This document shows, piece by piece, positions 44,303-53,387 of a DNA stretch of 53,387 nt (the first letter of the stretch is position 1; each line of letters starts with the position of its first letter). The DNA comes from Hymenoscyphus infarciens (Eukaryota; Ascomycota; Leotiomycetes; Helotiales; Helotiaceae). The translations under genes and the position numbers were made by a program. A model generated the notes under the pieces. It was not told the DNA's origin. It saw only the letters and a list, made by a program, of their open reading frames with translations, and searched no databases. Location: assembly GCA_001414345.1 (NCBI GenBank), contig LLCB01000364.1:1-53387 (forward strand), written 5' to 3'.

Positions 44303-44432
44303 TATTAAAAGGATAGTATAAGGTTTAATATAATTATATTACTTAAGTAATTCTAGAGGAGAATTACTCTCTACTTATATATAAGAGGGTTTAGGAAGAC
44401 CCACATCACGTGACAGGTACGGATGTTTAACA
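44303..44432 (-). repeat. Outer LTR, right copy (5' LTR of the element)
   Basis: 130 bp, beginning TATTAAAAGGATAGTATAAG (TG changed to TA) and ending GTTTAACA with the intact CA. It is upstream of the minus-strand pol genes. Confidence 0.92.
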
Positions 44433-44732
44433 TATTAGTGTATTAAAGGCGACCCCCGAATGTTTTCCAACCTTTGCCGGAAACTTTACCAGACTAATCT
44501 TCCTCTTGTCCCTCGGCCTTTTCGAGCAAGGCTGGTTGTAAATCATCGTTCTTGGGCCGTCAGTGGGATGTCCGTCAATGAAGAATTTGCATTGTCGTTT
44601 TCCAAGTGCTCCAACCTGACCGTTCGCTTGCCCTTTGGATTGCCCCTGAGCCCCCAGCTGCGGCGCCTCAATTCGTGGCCGTGCTTGCCCTCCGAGTCCA
44701 CCAAATTGCCCCTGGTTTCCCAGCTGCGTCAT
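44433..44732 (-). pseudogene. Gly/Gln-rich host gene split by the Copia insertion
   Basis: The minus-strand frame from ATG 44732 reads a Gly/Gln-rich part (MTQLGNQGQFGGLGGQ), then KRQCKFFIDGHPTDGPRTMI with two cysteines, and runs to the target duplication at 44433. There it enters the LTR and stops at once. The other half is at 32244-32330 on the far side of the element. If the element and one TATTA are ignored, the frame continues for 28 more codons (starting VVFPGVWTRIIIPDGPV) to a stop at 32244. Upstream of 44732 the same frame is protein-like to about 44800 (TEGHPYSEGLFGQS) with one TGA that CGA would explain, up to the hAT insertion. The family is not recognised; a secreted or cell-surface protein is possible. 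Confidence 0.6.
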
Positions 44733-45359
44733 TCCAGTTTGCGGTCGTGGTTGCTCTGCTCATGATTGCCCGAAGAGTCCTTCCGAATATGGATGGCCTT
44801 CAGTGTTTTGGGTTTCCTTGCTTAATCTGTTATCCTATCCTTCCTTGACGATCCTTCTCCTTCCTACCTCTATTTTAAGGCTATCCCGCCTAATCCTATC
44901 CTAATATATTACTTCTCTTAGCTACTCTAATCTTATTCTAAAATTTGTTCTACCTATCCTTTCCTATTCGAGGTATCAGGGTAGCCTTTCCTAGCCTATA
45001 AGAGAGGCTAGACAGGGTATATACTAGCCTTAAATATATTATTTATAGTATTATTAGTAGATTTAGCAGGAGTAGTGCCACCTAAGAAAAGCATGTAATA
45101 TTAGTCTCTAATTAGTATCTAAAAATAGGGGTTTTACTATAGTAAATCAAGTACTTAGTAGAGTACTTAATTTAGTACTATTTACTCTCGTTTATATTTA
45201 AGTCTTAACTAGTTTCTAGATAATATATTAATAATATTAATTATACTCTCTAATACCTATACTATATAATAATATAAGATATATATATTATATATTACTC
45301 CTCTTATTATTTATTATTCTAATTATTACTAATATAAACTACTCTTTTTTCTATAGACG

Positions 45360-48300
45360 TCTTAGCCTAGCTAGTACCTAAATACCTACCCCCTCTTAGT
45401 CTACCTCTTCTTAATCTACCTCTTCTTAATCTACCTCTTCTCTTTTTTAATTATTCGAGGTAATTATTATTAATAATAGTAAATCTAACCTTATAATAGC
45501 GATATCTAGCGAAACACCTATACTCCTTAGGTAGGAAGCACTATTGATATACGTACTTAAAGTAGTAGTAGATAATACTATATTTAAGCTTATATTAGCT
45601 TAAATCCCTAGAGAGTACTAAGAGAAGAGGGGTTACTTCTACTACGTTAAGTACGATCTATATAGACTTAAAAAGTCGAAGAAGAGTATATAGTACTAGA
45701 AATATACTTTAGAATTAATCTATATAAGTAAAGGTTAGTTTAAACCTTTAAGAGAGAGTGTTTATAATCGATATACTAATAACTTTAAGATCTTAACTTT
45801 AAAGGCTAATACTAGTATAATAGACGCTTCTAGGAGTATATTTAGTACTCTAAGGTTTAATACCTTATAACGAATTTAGAGAATAAAGTAACGTATCTTC
45901 GAATTAAGTATAGTATTATAAAGAGTAGTAGAAAGACTCTATAGGAGTATTTAATAAAAGAGGAGGCTATTAATAATATTATAAATATAATAACCTATAA
46001 AGAGAAGGAGGGAGTAGTAAATCTCGTCTTAGCTATTAAATTTAAACCTTTTAAGAATATACTAATTACTTAGATTATAGTATACTAATTATTAATATCT
46101 ATTACCGTTAGTAGTATATTTATAGAGCTTCTCTAAACTATATACCCTTCTATTTATAAGTTACTTCCTAGCTTTTCTAGTATAATATAAGAGTAGATTA
46201 TTAATATATTTAAGTATTAGAAGCGGTATATAAAAGAGGACTTATACTAAGCGATTAGTAAGATATACTTCTCTTTCGATCTCTAGACATTATCTAATCA
46301 TCTTATACTAATAGGAGTAATAGTATACTATATTGATAAGAGTAGAAGAAACTAGTTAGTAAGTAGTATTATTCCTAGCCTTATATATATAAGCCTACTC
46401 CTTTTATTAACATTGTTTTCTTATTATCTACTATACTAATTTAATTCCTTTTTAGATATTTAAGTAGCTCTTAAAATATACTACTTAAATATCTAAAAAG
46501 TTATTACTTTAATAGTATTATTAATTTAAGTTTAATTATATAGTATAGCTTAAGTCTAAGATATTAGAGTATATATAGGCCCTAATCCTAGCTAGATAAT
46601 AGGTCTTAGTATTCTTAAAATATTATAAACTAGTTTAGAACTAATAGTTTATTTTCTTAATAACTACTATACTTCTTTATAATATTTTTATACTTCTAAA
46701 TAGCCTTAAACTAAGGCTATTTAATAATATAAAAACATTATAAATAAGTATAGTAGTTATTAAGAAAATAAACTCTAAGCTTAACTAGAAAGTCCTAGTT
46801 TCATAGACTTCTAAGCTTTAAAAGTTAATACTTTCTAGCTAACTTTAAGTATTACTTTTAGACCTTTATTATAATCTAATAACTTAAAGGCGCCTATATA
46901 AGAGAGAATTAAGTAGAGTTAGTTATATAGGTTATTAAAGAGTATAATATAAGGTATAAAGTAAGCTAGTTTATAACCGATAACGTACTAAATAACAATA
47001 CCTATCTAGATATCGTTACTAAGAGGTTCTTACCTCGCCTTACTCTTAAATAACGAAAAGCACGACGTTTATAATACTTTAGACATATTATAAATCTTAG
47101 AGTAAAAGCCTTCCTTTATAAGGCCGAATTTAATACCTTTAAGGTAGAAAGTAATAGTACTAGATTAAATTCTAATTTAATTAAGAAGCTAAATACTTAG
47201 TAAAAGCATAGCTCTATTAGTAAGCTTTATAATATCGTCTATTATATTATAGAATCATCTTAATAGTACTAATAATTCTAAGCTATAAAGAACGGTTCTA
47301 TAGCTTTTAAGGAGTCTTATAATTATTTATAATTAGTAGGAGATAATACTACTTAGTAGAATTCCCTCTATTCTATAATCTAGTATACCTTATAAGTATA
47401 GAGCTAAATCGACTTATTTTACTTATATAACTCTAGTACTATTTATAAGAATAATTATAAGGTAAAAGCTGTCTAAGCTAAATAATAATAAGACGATTAT
47501 AACGCTTAATTATCTTATAATATCCTTACTCTTAGTAATTAGAATACTTTTAAAGAAGTTATATAAATTCTAAAGCCTTTTTATAACTATATAATATATA
47601 TGTAGAGTACTAAATAGTCTACTAATTAAGGCACGGCTTCTAATTATCTTGTTACCTTAAATAGATTAGTAGAGTATATATATAATATATAAGACGAATT
47701 TAAGATATAAGATAATAAAGATTATATCTGCTAGTACTCTAATAATTACTAGATAAAGATTAATAAATACTTTCTTAAGACTAAAGATACTCTAGTATAT
47801 TATATCTTAATTATAATTACTCCTAAGATAAAGTTTAAGTAGTTTTAGTATAAGTAGAGGGATATAAGTTAGTAGAAAGATATAAACTGTCTAGATTTAT
47901 AAGTATTATAAGCTAATAGATATATTAGAGAGGTTTAGGTAGAATATAAGGATCTCGTGATACCTTAAGATAATAATATTAGAGGTAAAAGAGCTCGGTA
48001 GCTAAACGACTTTAAAAGAGATATAGATATAGTTATAATATATAACTCTATAGAGGATAATCCTCTTAATACGTAGTTCTACTAAAAGCCTTTCTACCTT
48101 GATATATATAAAAGTTTACCTTAATACTAGTATTATATACTTAAGTTAAAAGCTATATATCGCCTTACTTAATTAGGATTAGATATAGCCTTAATTCCTA
48201 TAATAAGTAGTAATTATAAGAGAGTATTCTTATAAGCTAAACTACTTATTATAAGATAAAGGAATCGCTTTTAACCTAATATAATAGAGACAACTTAGTA

Positions 48301-48420
48301 CCTCTAAGTATAGATTATTATAGATTAAAAGTTATAAGAGAAGTAGAGAGAAAAGGACTTAGAAGATAAGTAGTAGGATAAAGAGAATTAGGTTATTACT
48401 AATCTACTAGGATAATACTA
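45360..48420 (+). pseudogene. hAT transposase (decayed)
   Basis: The plus-strand translation, interrupted by many stops, keeps hAT landmarks. Near 46260 it reads SKIYFSFDL-TLSNHL (usually SLSFDLWTSPNH). Near 46890 it reads LKGAYIREN (usually L-G-H-GENI), followed by FITDNVLNNNTYLDIV. The C-terminal dimerisation region near 48160-48300 reads LIPIISSNYKRVFLQAKLLI (usually IPAMSAECERVFSSAKLLI) and ends RQRNRFQPNIIETTQYLQ. Stops fall mainly at glutamine and tryptophan positions. Similarity is lost between about 46390 and 46840, where palindromic sequence appears to be inserted. Exact N-terminal limits are uncertain. Confidence 0.82.
46646..46774. mobile_element. Snapback element inside the hAT transposase
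   Basis: Two 62-bp arms (46646-46707 and 46713-46774) are near-perfect inverted copies around a 5-bp loop, beginning AGTTTATTTTCTTAATAAC. A second, perfect 20-bp palindrome lies close by (46448-46467 and 46481-46500, loop 13 bp). Both fall where transposase similarity is lost, so they look like one or two small foldback insertions. No clear target duplication is seen. Confidence 0.65.
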
Positions 48421-48794
48421 TAATTTAGGTATAATATCTTATCTTTTAGTAGCTTTAATAATATTATTGTTTTTAATACTTCTTAAATTAGTCTATAATA
48501 TTAGTACTTTTTATTACTTTTTGCTTATTTTAATGTTTTTTACTTATACTTCCTATTCTATTCTATTCTCTCTAGTACCTCTTCTTATCTAGCCCTTTCT
48601 TTTAGTCTTTCTTACCTCTTCTATCTAAATTTAGTATCTCTCTTATCTAATTCAGCCTAGCCTATAAGTGAAATTAGCCTATCCTCTCCTTTCTTAATAG
48701 AGAGAGGTAGCCTATCCTCTCTAGAGTACTAGGCTAACTAAGGCGGGGAAAGCTAAAACACTAATAGCCTTATAGTTATAGTATTCTATATATA

Positions 48795-50425
48795 CTAAAA
48801 GTCGGAAACGACTAAATCGCAAATCGTAAATCGTAAATCGTAAAGTGTTACTTTTTATAAGTATAGAGTATAATATTATTTAATTTAAGTTCTCTCTCTC
48901 TCTCTTCCTTCTCTCCTCTCTTCTCTCTCTATATTAAGACTAGATAGTCTTAACTATAGTAACTAATTCAGTATAGTCGATAGTATTTATAATATTATAC
49001 TACTACGATATATTGTTGGAAACCTACTTTAATACGTACTATTTATACTATTTAAATACTACGATATCTAATAATATTATTCTTTATATTATTAGTATTT
49101 TAATTAATATTATAATAATATCGTAGTATTACTAAGCCTAAATATTTAAGCTTTTTACCTTAGATTTTAACTCTACTTCTTTTTAGTCTTATCTTTTAAA
49201 ACTATATAGTATAATATATAGTGTTAAAAATATAGTGCTAAATAGCTAGAATTATAGATCTATTTAAATAGAGTATTTTAAAAAAAGAATTATATAAATA
49301 GCTCTTAAACTAAACTAAGTAATATAAAGTGATAAATATAGCCTATATAAGTAGATAAAAATCTATTAATACTAAGTACTAATTCAACGATAATAATATT
49401 AGATTAATAGCTAGAATAGCTATAAAAACTAGTATATTAAATTTATTAGATATTACTCTTTAATTATATATAAAGATTAACTAAATTAATGAATAAAAAA
49501 TCATTTAGTCTAAATACTAGCTAAATTATATATATAATTCTATAAAACGATTATATTAGTTTAAAAAAATAAAGCTAAGTGTTCTAGTATATACTTAATC
49601 TTTATTTAATAAAGTATATAATATAAAGTTTAGTAATAAGTAAGTGATAAAAGAGTATATAGAAAAAGTGTAAATAGCTTTATTTTGAGAAAAAGTGGGT
49701 TTTAGCGCTTATGAGTTATTAAAAGATATACTGTATAATATTACGATATTATAATTATATTATAGCGTATTAGGATATATACTACTAGGATATTATGATA
49801 ATATATTAATCTAAAATACTATAGTATTTTATCACGATAATACTATCGACTACACTGAACTAATTAAAGGACAAAGAGAGAGAACGAGTATTACGTATAT
49901 AGTAGTAACATTGCCTCCTCGCTATCGATCTCTATTACCTAACTCTTCTATTATATTATTCCTATTATTTTAAAATAAATAAGAGAGGAAGGGAAGAGGG
50001 AAGAGAGGAAGAGGGGAAGAGGGAAGGGGGGAAGAGTAGAGGGAATGTTTGCTCTAAACTCCCCTTACCTACGCTAGGAAAAACATTCCCCTGGAATGTT
50101 TACTTACCCCCTTACCTTACTCTTATCCTTCTCCTACTCTTATCCTTCTCCTACTCTTATCCTTCTCCTACTCTTATCCTTCTCCTGCCCTCTCCTACAC
50201 TCTCTTAGTATATGTAATATATAGAAGAATAGAATAAGAGAGCAAGAGAGCAAGAGAGTAAGAGAGCAAGAGAGCAAGAGAGCAAGAGAGCAAGAGAGCA
50301 AGAGAGCAAGGGGGCAAGAGAATAGGGTAATATAGTTTAAGATTTGCTATATCTCTTAACTTTTGTAATTTGCGATTTGCGATTTGCGATTTGCGATTTA
50401 CGATTTAGTCGATTCCGGCTTTTGG
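48795..50425. mobile_element. TIR element with subterminal 7-bp arrays and TA duplication
   Basis: The ends are inverted copies: CTAAAAGTCGGAAACGACT at 48795 and, inverted, CCAAAAGCCGGAATCGACT at 50425. Each is followed inward by an AAATCGY array (at 48829-48842 and 50365-50406). Flanking TA dinucleotides at 48793-48794 and 50426-50427 fit a Tc1/mariner or pogo-like mechanism. The 1,631-bp interior shows no transposase. It holds CT- and GA-rich tracts, a TACTCTTATCCTTCTCC-type 17-bp array (about 50115-50185) and a GAGAGCAA-type 8-bp array (about 50238-50310). Confidence 0.75.
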
Positions 50426-50470
50426 TATATATAGGACGCCCTAGCAGTTGGGATTACATTTCAACTCTTC

Positions 50471-52600
50471 CTAAGACCTTGTTCTCCATGACAAAAAAGA
50501 GGATTGGTGACGGATTCCACTAACCTTTGAGATATTTGCTTTTAGAGTTCCTCGACTTAGATGACCGCAATTTGCATAGTCTGCCCGGAATTTGCTGTGT
50601 GAAATTTTGAGTCTATCGTAGTTCCCCTACAGAATGTCGAAATCTGCCTTCGAGACCTTGGTCTTGCAAAGTTCATGCTCTTCGCTGAGAAGTTTCTTTG
50701 AATTTTCAAGCTCGTCGAACCTCGTCTAAAGTTCATCGAATTCCGACTTTGGAACCTTGGCGCCACAGAGTTAGTGCTCTAGGGAAAGACGATCGGCCTT
50801 CCCTTAAGAAGACTGCAACTGTTGTCGTAGACTTCCATTTGTTTAGATCCAAGACGATTTTTCAGCTTCAATAACGTGAAGCTTCCTCTGAAGTTCCGGC
50901 ACCTGTGTGCCCTTCAGATCTTTCACTTCACCCCCAATTGAGGCGTCCGCCACACCATCGTCCAAGAGCTCTTTCAGCAGGCCCTTGGTTCGAGTCCAGG
51001 TAGTTCGCTCCGCTTTGAGTTGTTTGATCTCGGATCCTTTTTCTGCCATTTCCTTTCGAAGTTGTTCCATCTCTATCCTATGAGAGACCGCATGGTTCTC
51101 GAGTTTTTCACGGCGTTTCTTCAGCTGTTTCTCGCATTGGTCGTATTTTTCGCGAGAAACTGCAAGCAAACGATAGACTTCCTTCAAATGTTGAGCCGAA
51201 TTGGAAACTTCTCTTCTGAAGCTCTGGTTCTCGAGATCCAGATTCGAGATTCGGGATTCGAGTTGTATCATCTGTTCTCCTGTTTCGCGCTGGTTATCCT
51301 GGAAGTCTTCAATCACAGCTTCAAATGCACACTTTGTGGACTCCAGGGACCCGTTGGATATCTGTAAATCATCATTAGCCTTTCTCAGATTATTCTTCTC
51401 GTTTGTCTGACTTTCAACATCCTTTCGGAGCTTTTGGATTTTTTTGTCAGTCGTCAGTCGCTCTGTGACTATGGAATTCTCAAGCTGCTGTTTCTCACGC
51501 TTCATGGTATCCTTTGGACGTTTGATGGATTCGAACTCGTGCTTTAAAGCAAATTGGGAGTTGCTGTTAGCGATCATACCGAGTCTGGGCTGGTCAAAGG
51601 CCTGAACCTCTTCTTTGAGTTTCTCAAGTTGACCTCGCAGTTGAACATTCTTGATATTCGTTTCGTTGACTCTGCGGTTCAAATCGGTGATTTGGATGTT
51701 CCCATTCACGATCTGTTTGCTCAATCCATCGGCTGATGATATCAAATCGGCATTCTTGGCAGTCCAGATTGTCTTCTCGTTGTTCAGTACAAGGTTGCGA
51801 TGGTTCAACAACGTGGCCATGTCCTGGGCACTCTTCTCGGCGATTCTGGCGTTGTCGATGGCATCTTGAGTGGGATGAGTTGTTTGGGCAGTTTGAGCAT
51901 CCTTCTGTTTGGATTCGATGTCCTCTGTGAGGCATTTGAGCTGCTCTCAGCGGGTTTCTACCAATTCTTAAAGAGTTTGAAGGTTAGCTTCCATTTCATT
52001 CGATTCAGATGACTTCCCTTGTTTGTCTGAATGCTTGAGGCTCTCCTCAATTCTTTGGAGTTGTTCGGAGACCGTAGGAAACAGTGTAAAGATATGTCTT
52101 TGTACCGTTTCTCTTCGCTCCCTGGACTCTTCATGGTTTTTTTTGACGGTTGCCTCATATGCTTTCATCATATTGTCGACCGATCTTTTGACATTTTCAA
52201 TCTCTCCATTTCGCGACGACTCGATCTAATTGTTCCTTTTTTTCCCTTGTACTCGCGCGTTCCTTTCTGCGCTAAAGCCCTTCCAAACCTTGCTTCGAGT
52301 TCATACAGTTTTCTTGCTGCATTCTGCACGACGAAACCGCCCTCATTCCAGGAATTGTTCATACTTTGCTCCCGCGCATGAGCATCATTGCCACCACTGA
52401 ACTCAGGGAAAAGAGGTCTCTCAGGAATTTTGTACTACAAGGTCAATGAAGACTTACGAGTATAGCAGGAGTAAGGTAAAGAAAAGGACGAAGTCCTTCA
52501 GTGCTACTACAATGAAGTAGAGCGACGGCAACACCGAGCTGGGCCGGAAACAACGTGAACAAGAGCGCTTCTACCGTCAAAATGGAAGCCGCAAAGAAAC
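50471..52600 (-). pseudogene. Coiled-coil protein gene broken by RIP-like stops
   Basis: One minus-strand frame stays protein-like from 52171 to about 50471. It contains a 325-codon open stretch (ATG 51820 to stop 50843) of long coiled-coil heptads (QKLRKDVESQTNEKNNLRKA, EKYDQCEKQLKKRREKLENH). Seven in-frame stops occur, at plus-strand 51968-51970, 51947-51949, 50843-50845, 50804-50806, 50771-50773, 50726-50728 and 50627-50629. Each is TAA, TAG or TGA where CAA, CAG or CGA would suit. An EHxLC-x-x-KV segment occurs twice near the end. Upstream, other frames (52168-52362 KLYELEARFGRALAQKG; about 52480-52600 a hydrophobic stretch with LFTLFPAQLGVAVALL) suggest further exons and a membrane segment. 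The family is not recognised. Confidence 0.65.
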
Positions 52601-52669
52601 ATGAGGGTATTTTGAAGGGAGAGGATGGGCGGAGAGGAGAAATAGTGCACCATTAGCATGTTAACTGTT

Positions 52670-52740
52670 CCCCTGTCCTACCCCTTTTCAGGTGGTGTCA
52701 TACGTGCGCGACACTCTCTTAAATGGCTAGAAACTGTGCC
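52670..52740 (-). repeat. GC-richer block, inverted copy of the left-edge block
   Basis: The reverse complement contains GTCGCGCACGTATGACACC, AAAAGGGG and GACAGGGG, matching about 778-825 at the left edge. As on the left, it separates unique sequence from an AT-rich satellite. Confidence 0.6.
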
Positions 52741-52889
52741 TATAACAGCGTTTATAATATGTACTACCTTACTTATAGCGTGATTCATTTTCTAACAAGG
52801 GCTAACCTAACTAAGCGAGAAATATAAAAGCGTGATCTAGATACTGAATTATAATCTAGTATTAAACTATAATATTAGCTTTACTAAAA

Positions 52890-53387
52890 TAGAATGAGAT
52901 TATATAATAGAAAAAGCTCGTTACTTAATAAGCTCTACTAATAAATTAGTATTAGAAATTTATTTTTATATATTTATTCTATTTCTAAGCTTAATTAATT
53001 AACTCTACTAATAATTTCGTCTTTAAATGAACTTTAATATACTTATCTTATATATAAGCTTAATTTATTAGCTCTACTAGTAAATTAGTTTTAGAAATTA
53101 AGTTTTAGATATATATCTTATTTCTAAGCTTAATTTATTAGCTCTACTAATAAATTAGTATTAGAAATTAACCTTTAGATACTTATCTTATATATAAGCT
53201 TAATTTATTAGCTCTACTAATAAATTAGTATTAGAAATTAGCTTTTAGATACTACTCATGTTTCTAAGCTTAATTTATTAGCTCTACTAATAAATTAGTA
53301 TTAGAAATTAACTTTTAGATACTTATCTTATTTCTAAGCTTAATTTATTAGCTCTACTAATAAATTAGTATTATAAATTAACTTTTA
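52890..53387. repeat. AT-rich 70-bp hairpin satellite
   Basis: The period is 70 bp (TAAGCTTAATTTATTAGCTC recurs near 53055, 53125, 53195, 53265 and 53335). Every unit has an inverted repeat, AATTTATTAG and CTAATAAATT, around a 5-bp spacer. The array continues off the right edge; the first units (about 52890-53050) are more degenerate. The stretch 52741-52890 is AT-rich with no gene. Confidence 0.85.

Larger units (their letters stand above)
32336..44432 (-). mobile_element. Copia-type LTR retrotransposon, RIP-mutated, carrying a nested element
   Basis: A 12,097-bp element bounded by 130-bp direct LTRs (32336-32465 and 44303-44432) with TG...CA ends, some changed to TA. A perfect 5-bp target duplication, TATTA, lies at 32331-32335 and 44433-44437. 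Coding remnants are on the minus strand: a Copia reverse transcriptase (about 39590-40200) and RNase H (34600 to about 35165, continued at about 39363-39590). Extreme TpA richness and LTR differences that are all or almost all transitions indicate RIP. A second LTR element sits inside the RNase H region at 35171-39357. Without it the element is about 7.9 kb, still long for Copia, because 2.1 kb lies between the end of pol and the 3' LTR. Confidence 0.93.
44801..48763 (+). mobile_element. Full-length hAT DNA transposon, RIP-mutated
   Basis: A 3,963-bp element whose termini are CAGTGTTTTGGGTTTCC at 44801 and, inverted, TAGTGTTTTAGCTTTCC at 48763. The flanking 8-bp duplication is ATGGCCTT at 44793-44800 and ATAGCCTT at 48764-48771, differing by one transition. 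Inside is a decayed hAT transposase on plus. A truncated second copy of its 3' end lies at 31168-31452. Its termini do not match those of the MITEs at 27443 and 30211, so it probably did not mobilise them. Confidence 0.88.

Noticed and set aside
44801..48763. Autonomous source of the MITEs at 27443 and 30211
   Set aside because: The termini differ (CAGTGTTTTGGG against CAGACTTGGGCGG), so another hAT transposase is more likely.
50987..51000. tRNA-like T-arm sequence GGTTCGAGTCC
   Set aside because: No acceptor, D or anticodon arms fit around it, and it lies within the coiled-coil coding frame.

Overview
The window looks like genomic DNA of a filamentous ascomycete (Pezizomycotina, tentatively a leotiomycete). 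Genes have short introns of about 47-106 nt with CTAAC-type branch sites, recognisable housekeeping genes are fungal, and gene islands alternate with very AT-rich, TpA-rich blocks of decayed transposons. In those blocks, paired repeat copies differ mostly by C/T and G/A transitions, as expected of repeat-induced point mutation (RIP).

Layout. 1-1700: AT-rich hairpin minisatellite, a GC-richer palindromic block, telomere-like motifs and a foldback. 2023-2439: gene for a small secreted four-cysteine protein. 2900-4500: copies of a dispersed repeat. 4870-7696 (minus): an intact 509-aa two-domain protein followed by two frame-broken copies of the same domain. 7959-17066: CLP1 (mRNA 3'-end processing), an inositol polyphosphate kinase, Arb1 (Argonaute siRNA chaperone subunit) and a membrane-anchored prolyl 4-hydroxylase. 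17165-18761: two more dispersed repeats, one running into an ORF. 19159-22109 (minus): three tandem paralogues of a small YHYSN/DGSYYY domain family with different C-terminal tails. 23348-25878: thiamine pyrophosphokinase and MIA40, divergent. 26368-32200: a small proline-rich ORF, two hAT-type MITEs in opposite orientation with perfect 8-bp target duplications, and a hAT fragment.

32244-50425 is a nest of mobile elements. A 12.1-kb Copia-type LTR element (130-bp LTRs, TSD TATTA, pol on minus) contains a second LTR element (378-bp LTRs, TSD GTTAG). It is followed by a 4.0-kb hAT element and a 1.6-kb TIR element. The Copia element split a glycine/glutamine-rich gene whose two halves still join in frame once the element and one target duplication are ignored. 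The hAT element lies just upstream of the same ORF. 50471-52600 holds a coiled-coil gene on minus, broken by seven in-frame stops, all explainable as C-to-T changes. The right edge (52670-53387) mirrors the left: the same GC-richer block, inverted, then another AT-rich hairpin satellite.

The live genes are mainly unrelated housekeeping functions and do not form an operon-like unit. The locally organised parts are the two tandem paralogue arrays (WD-x-x-G-x-W domain; YHYSN domain) and the nested transposon graveyard. All protein identifications rest on motif recognition by eye, without database searches.
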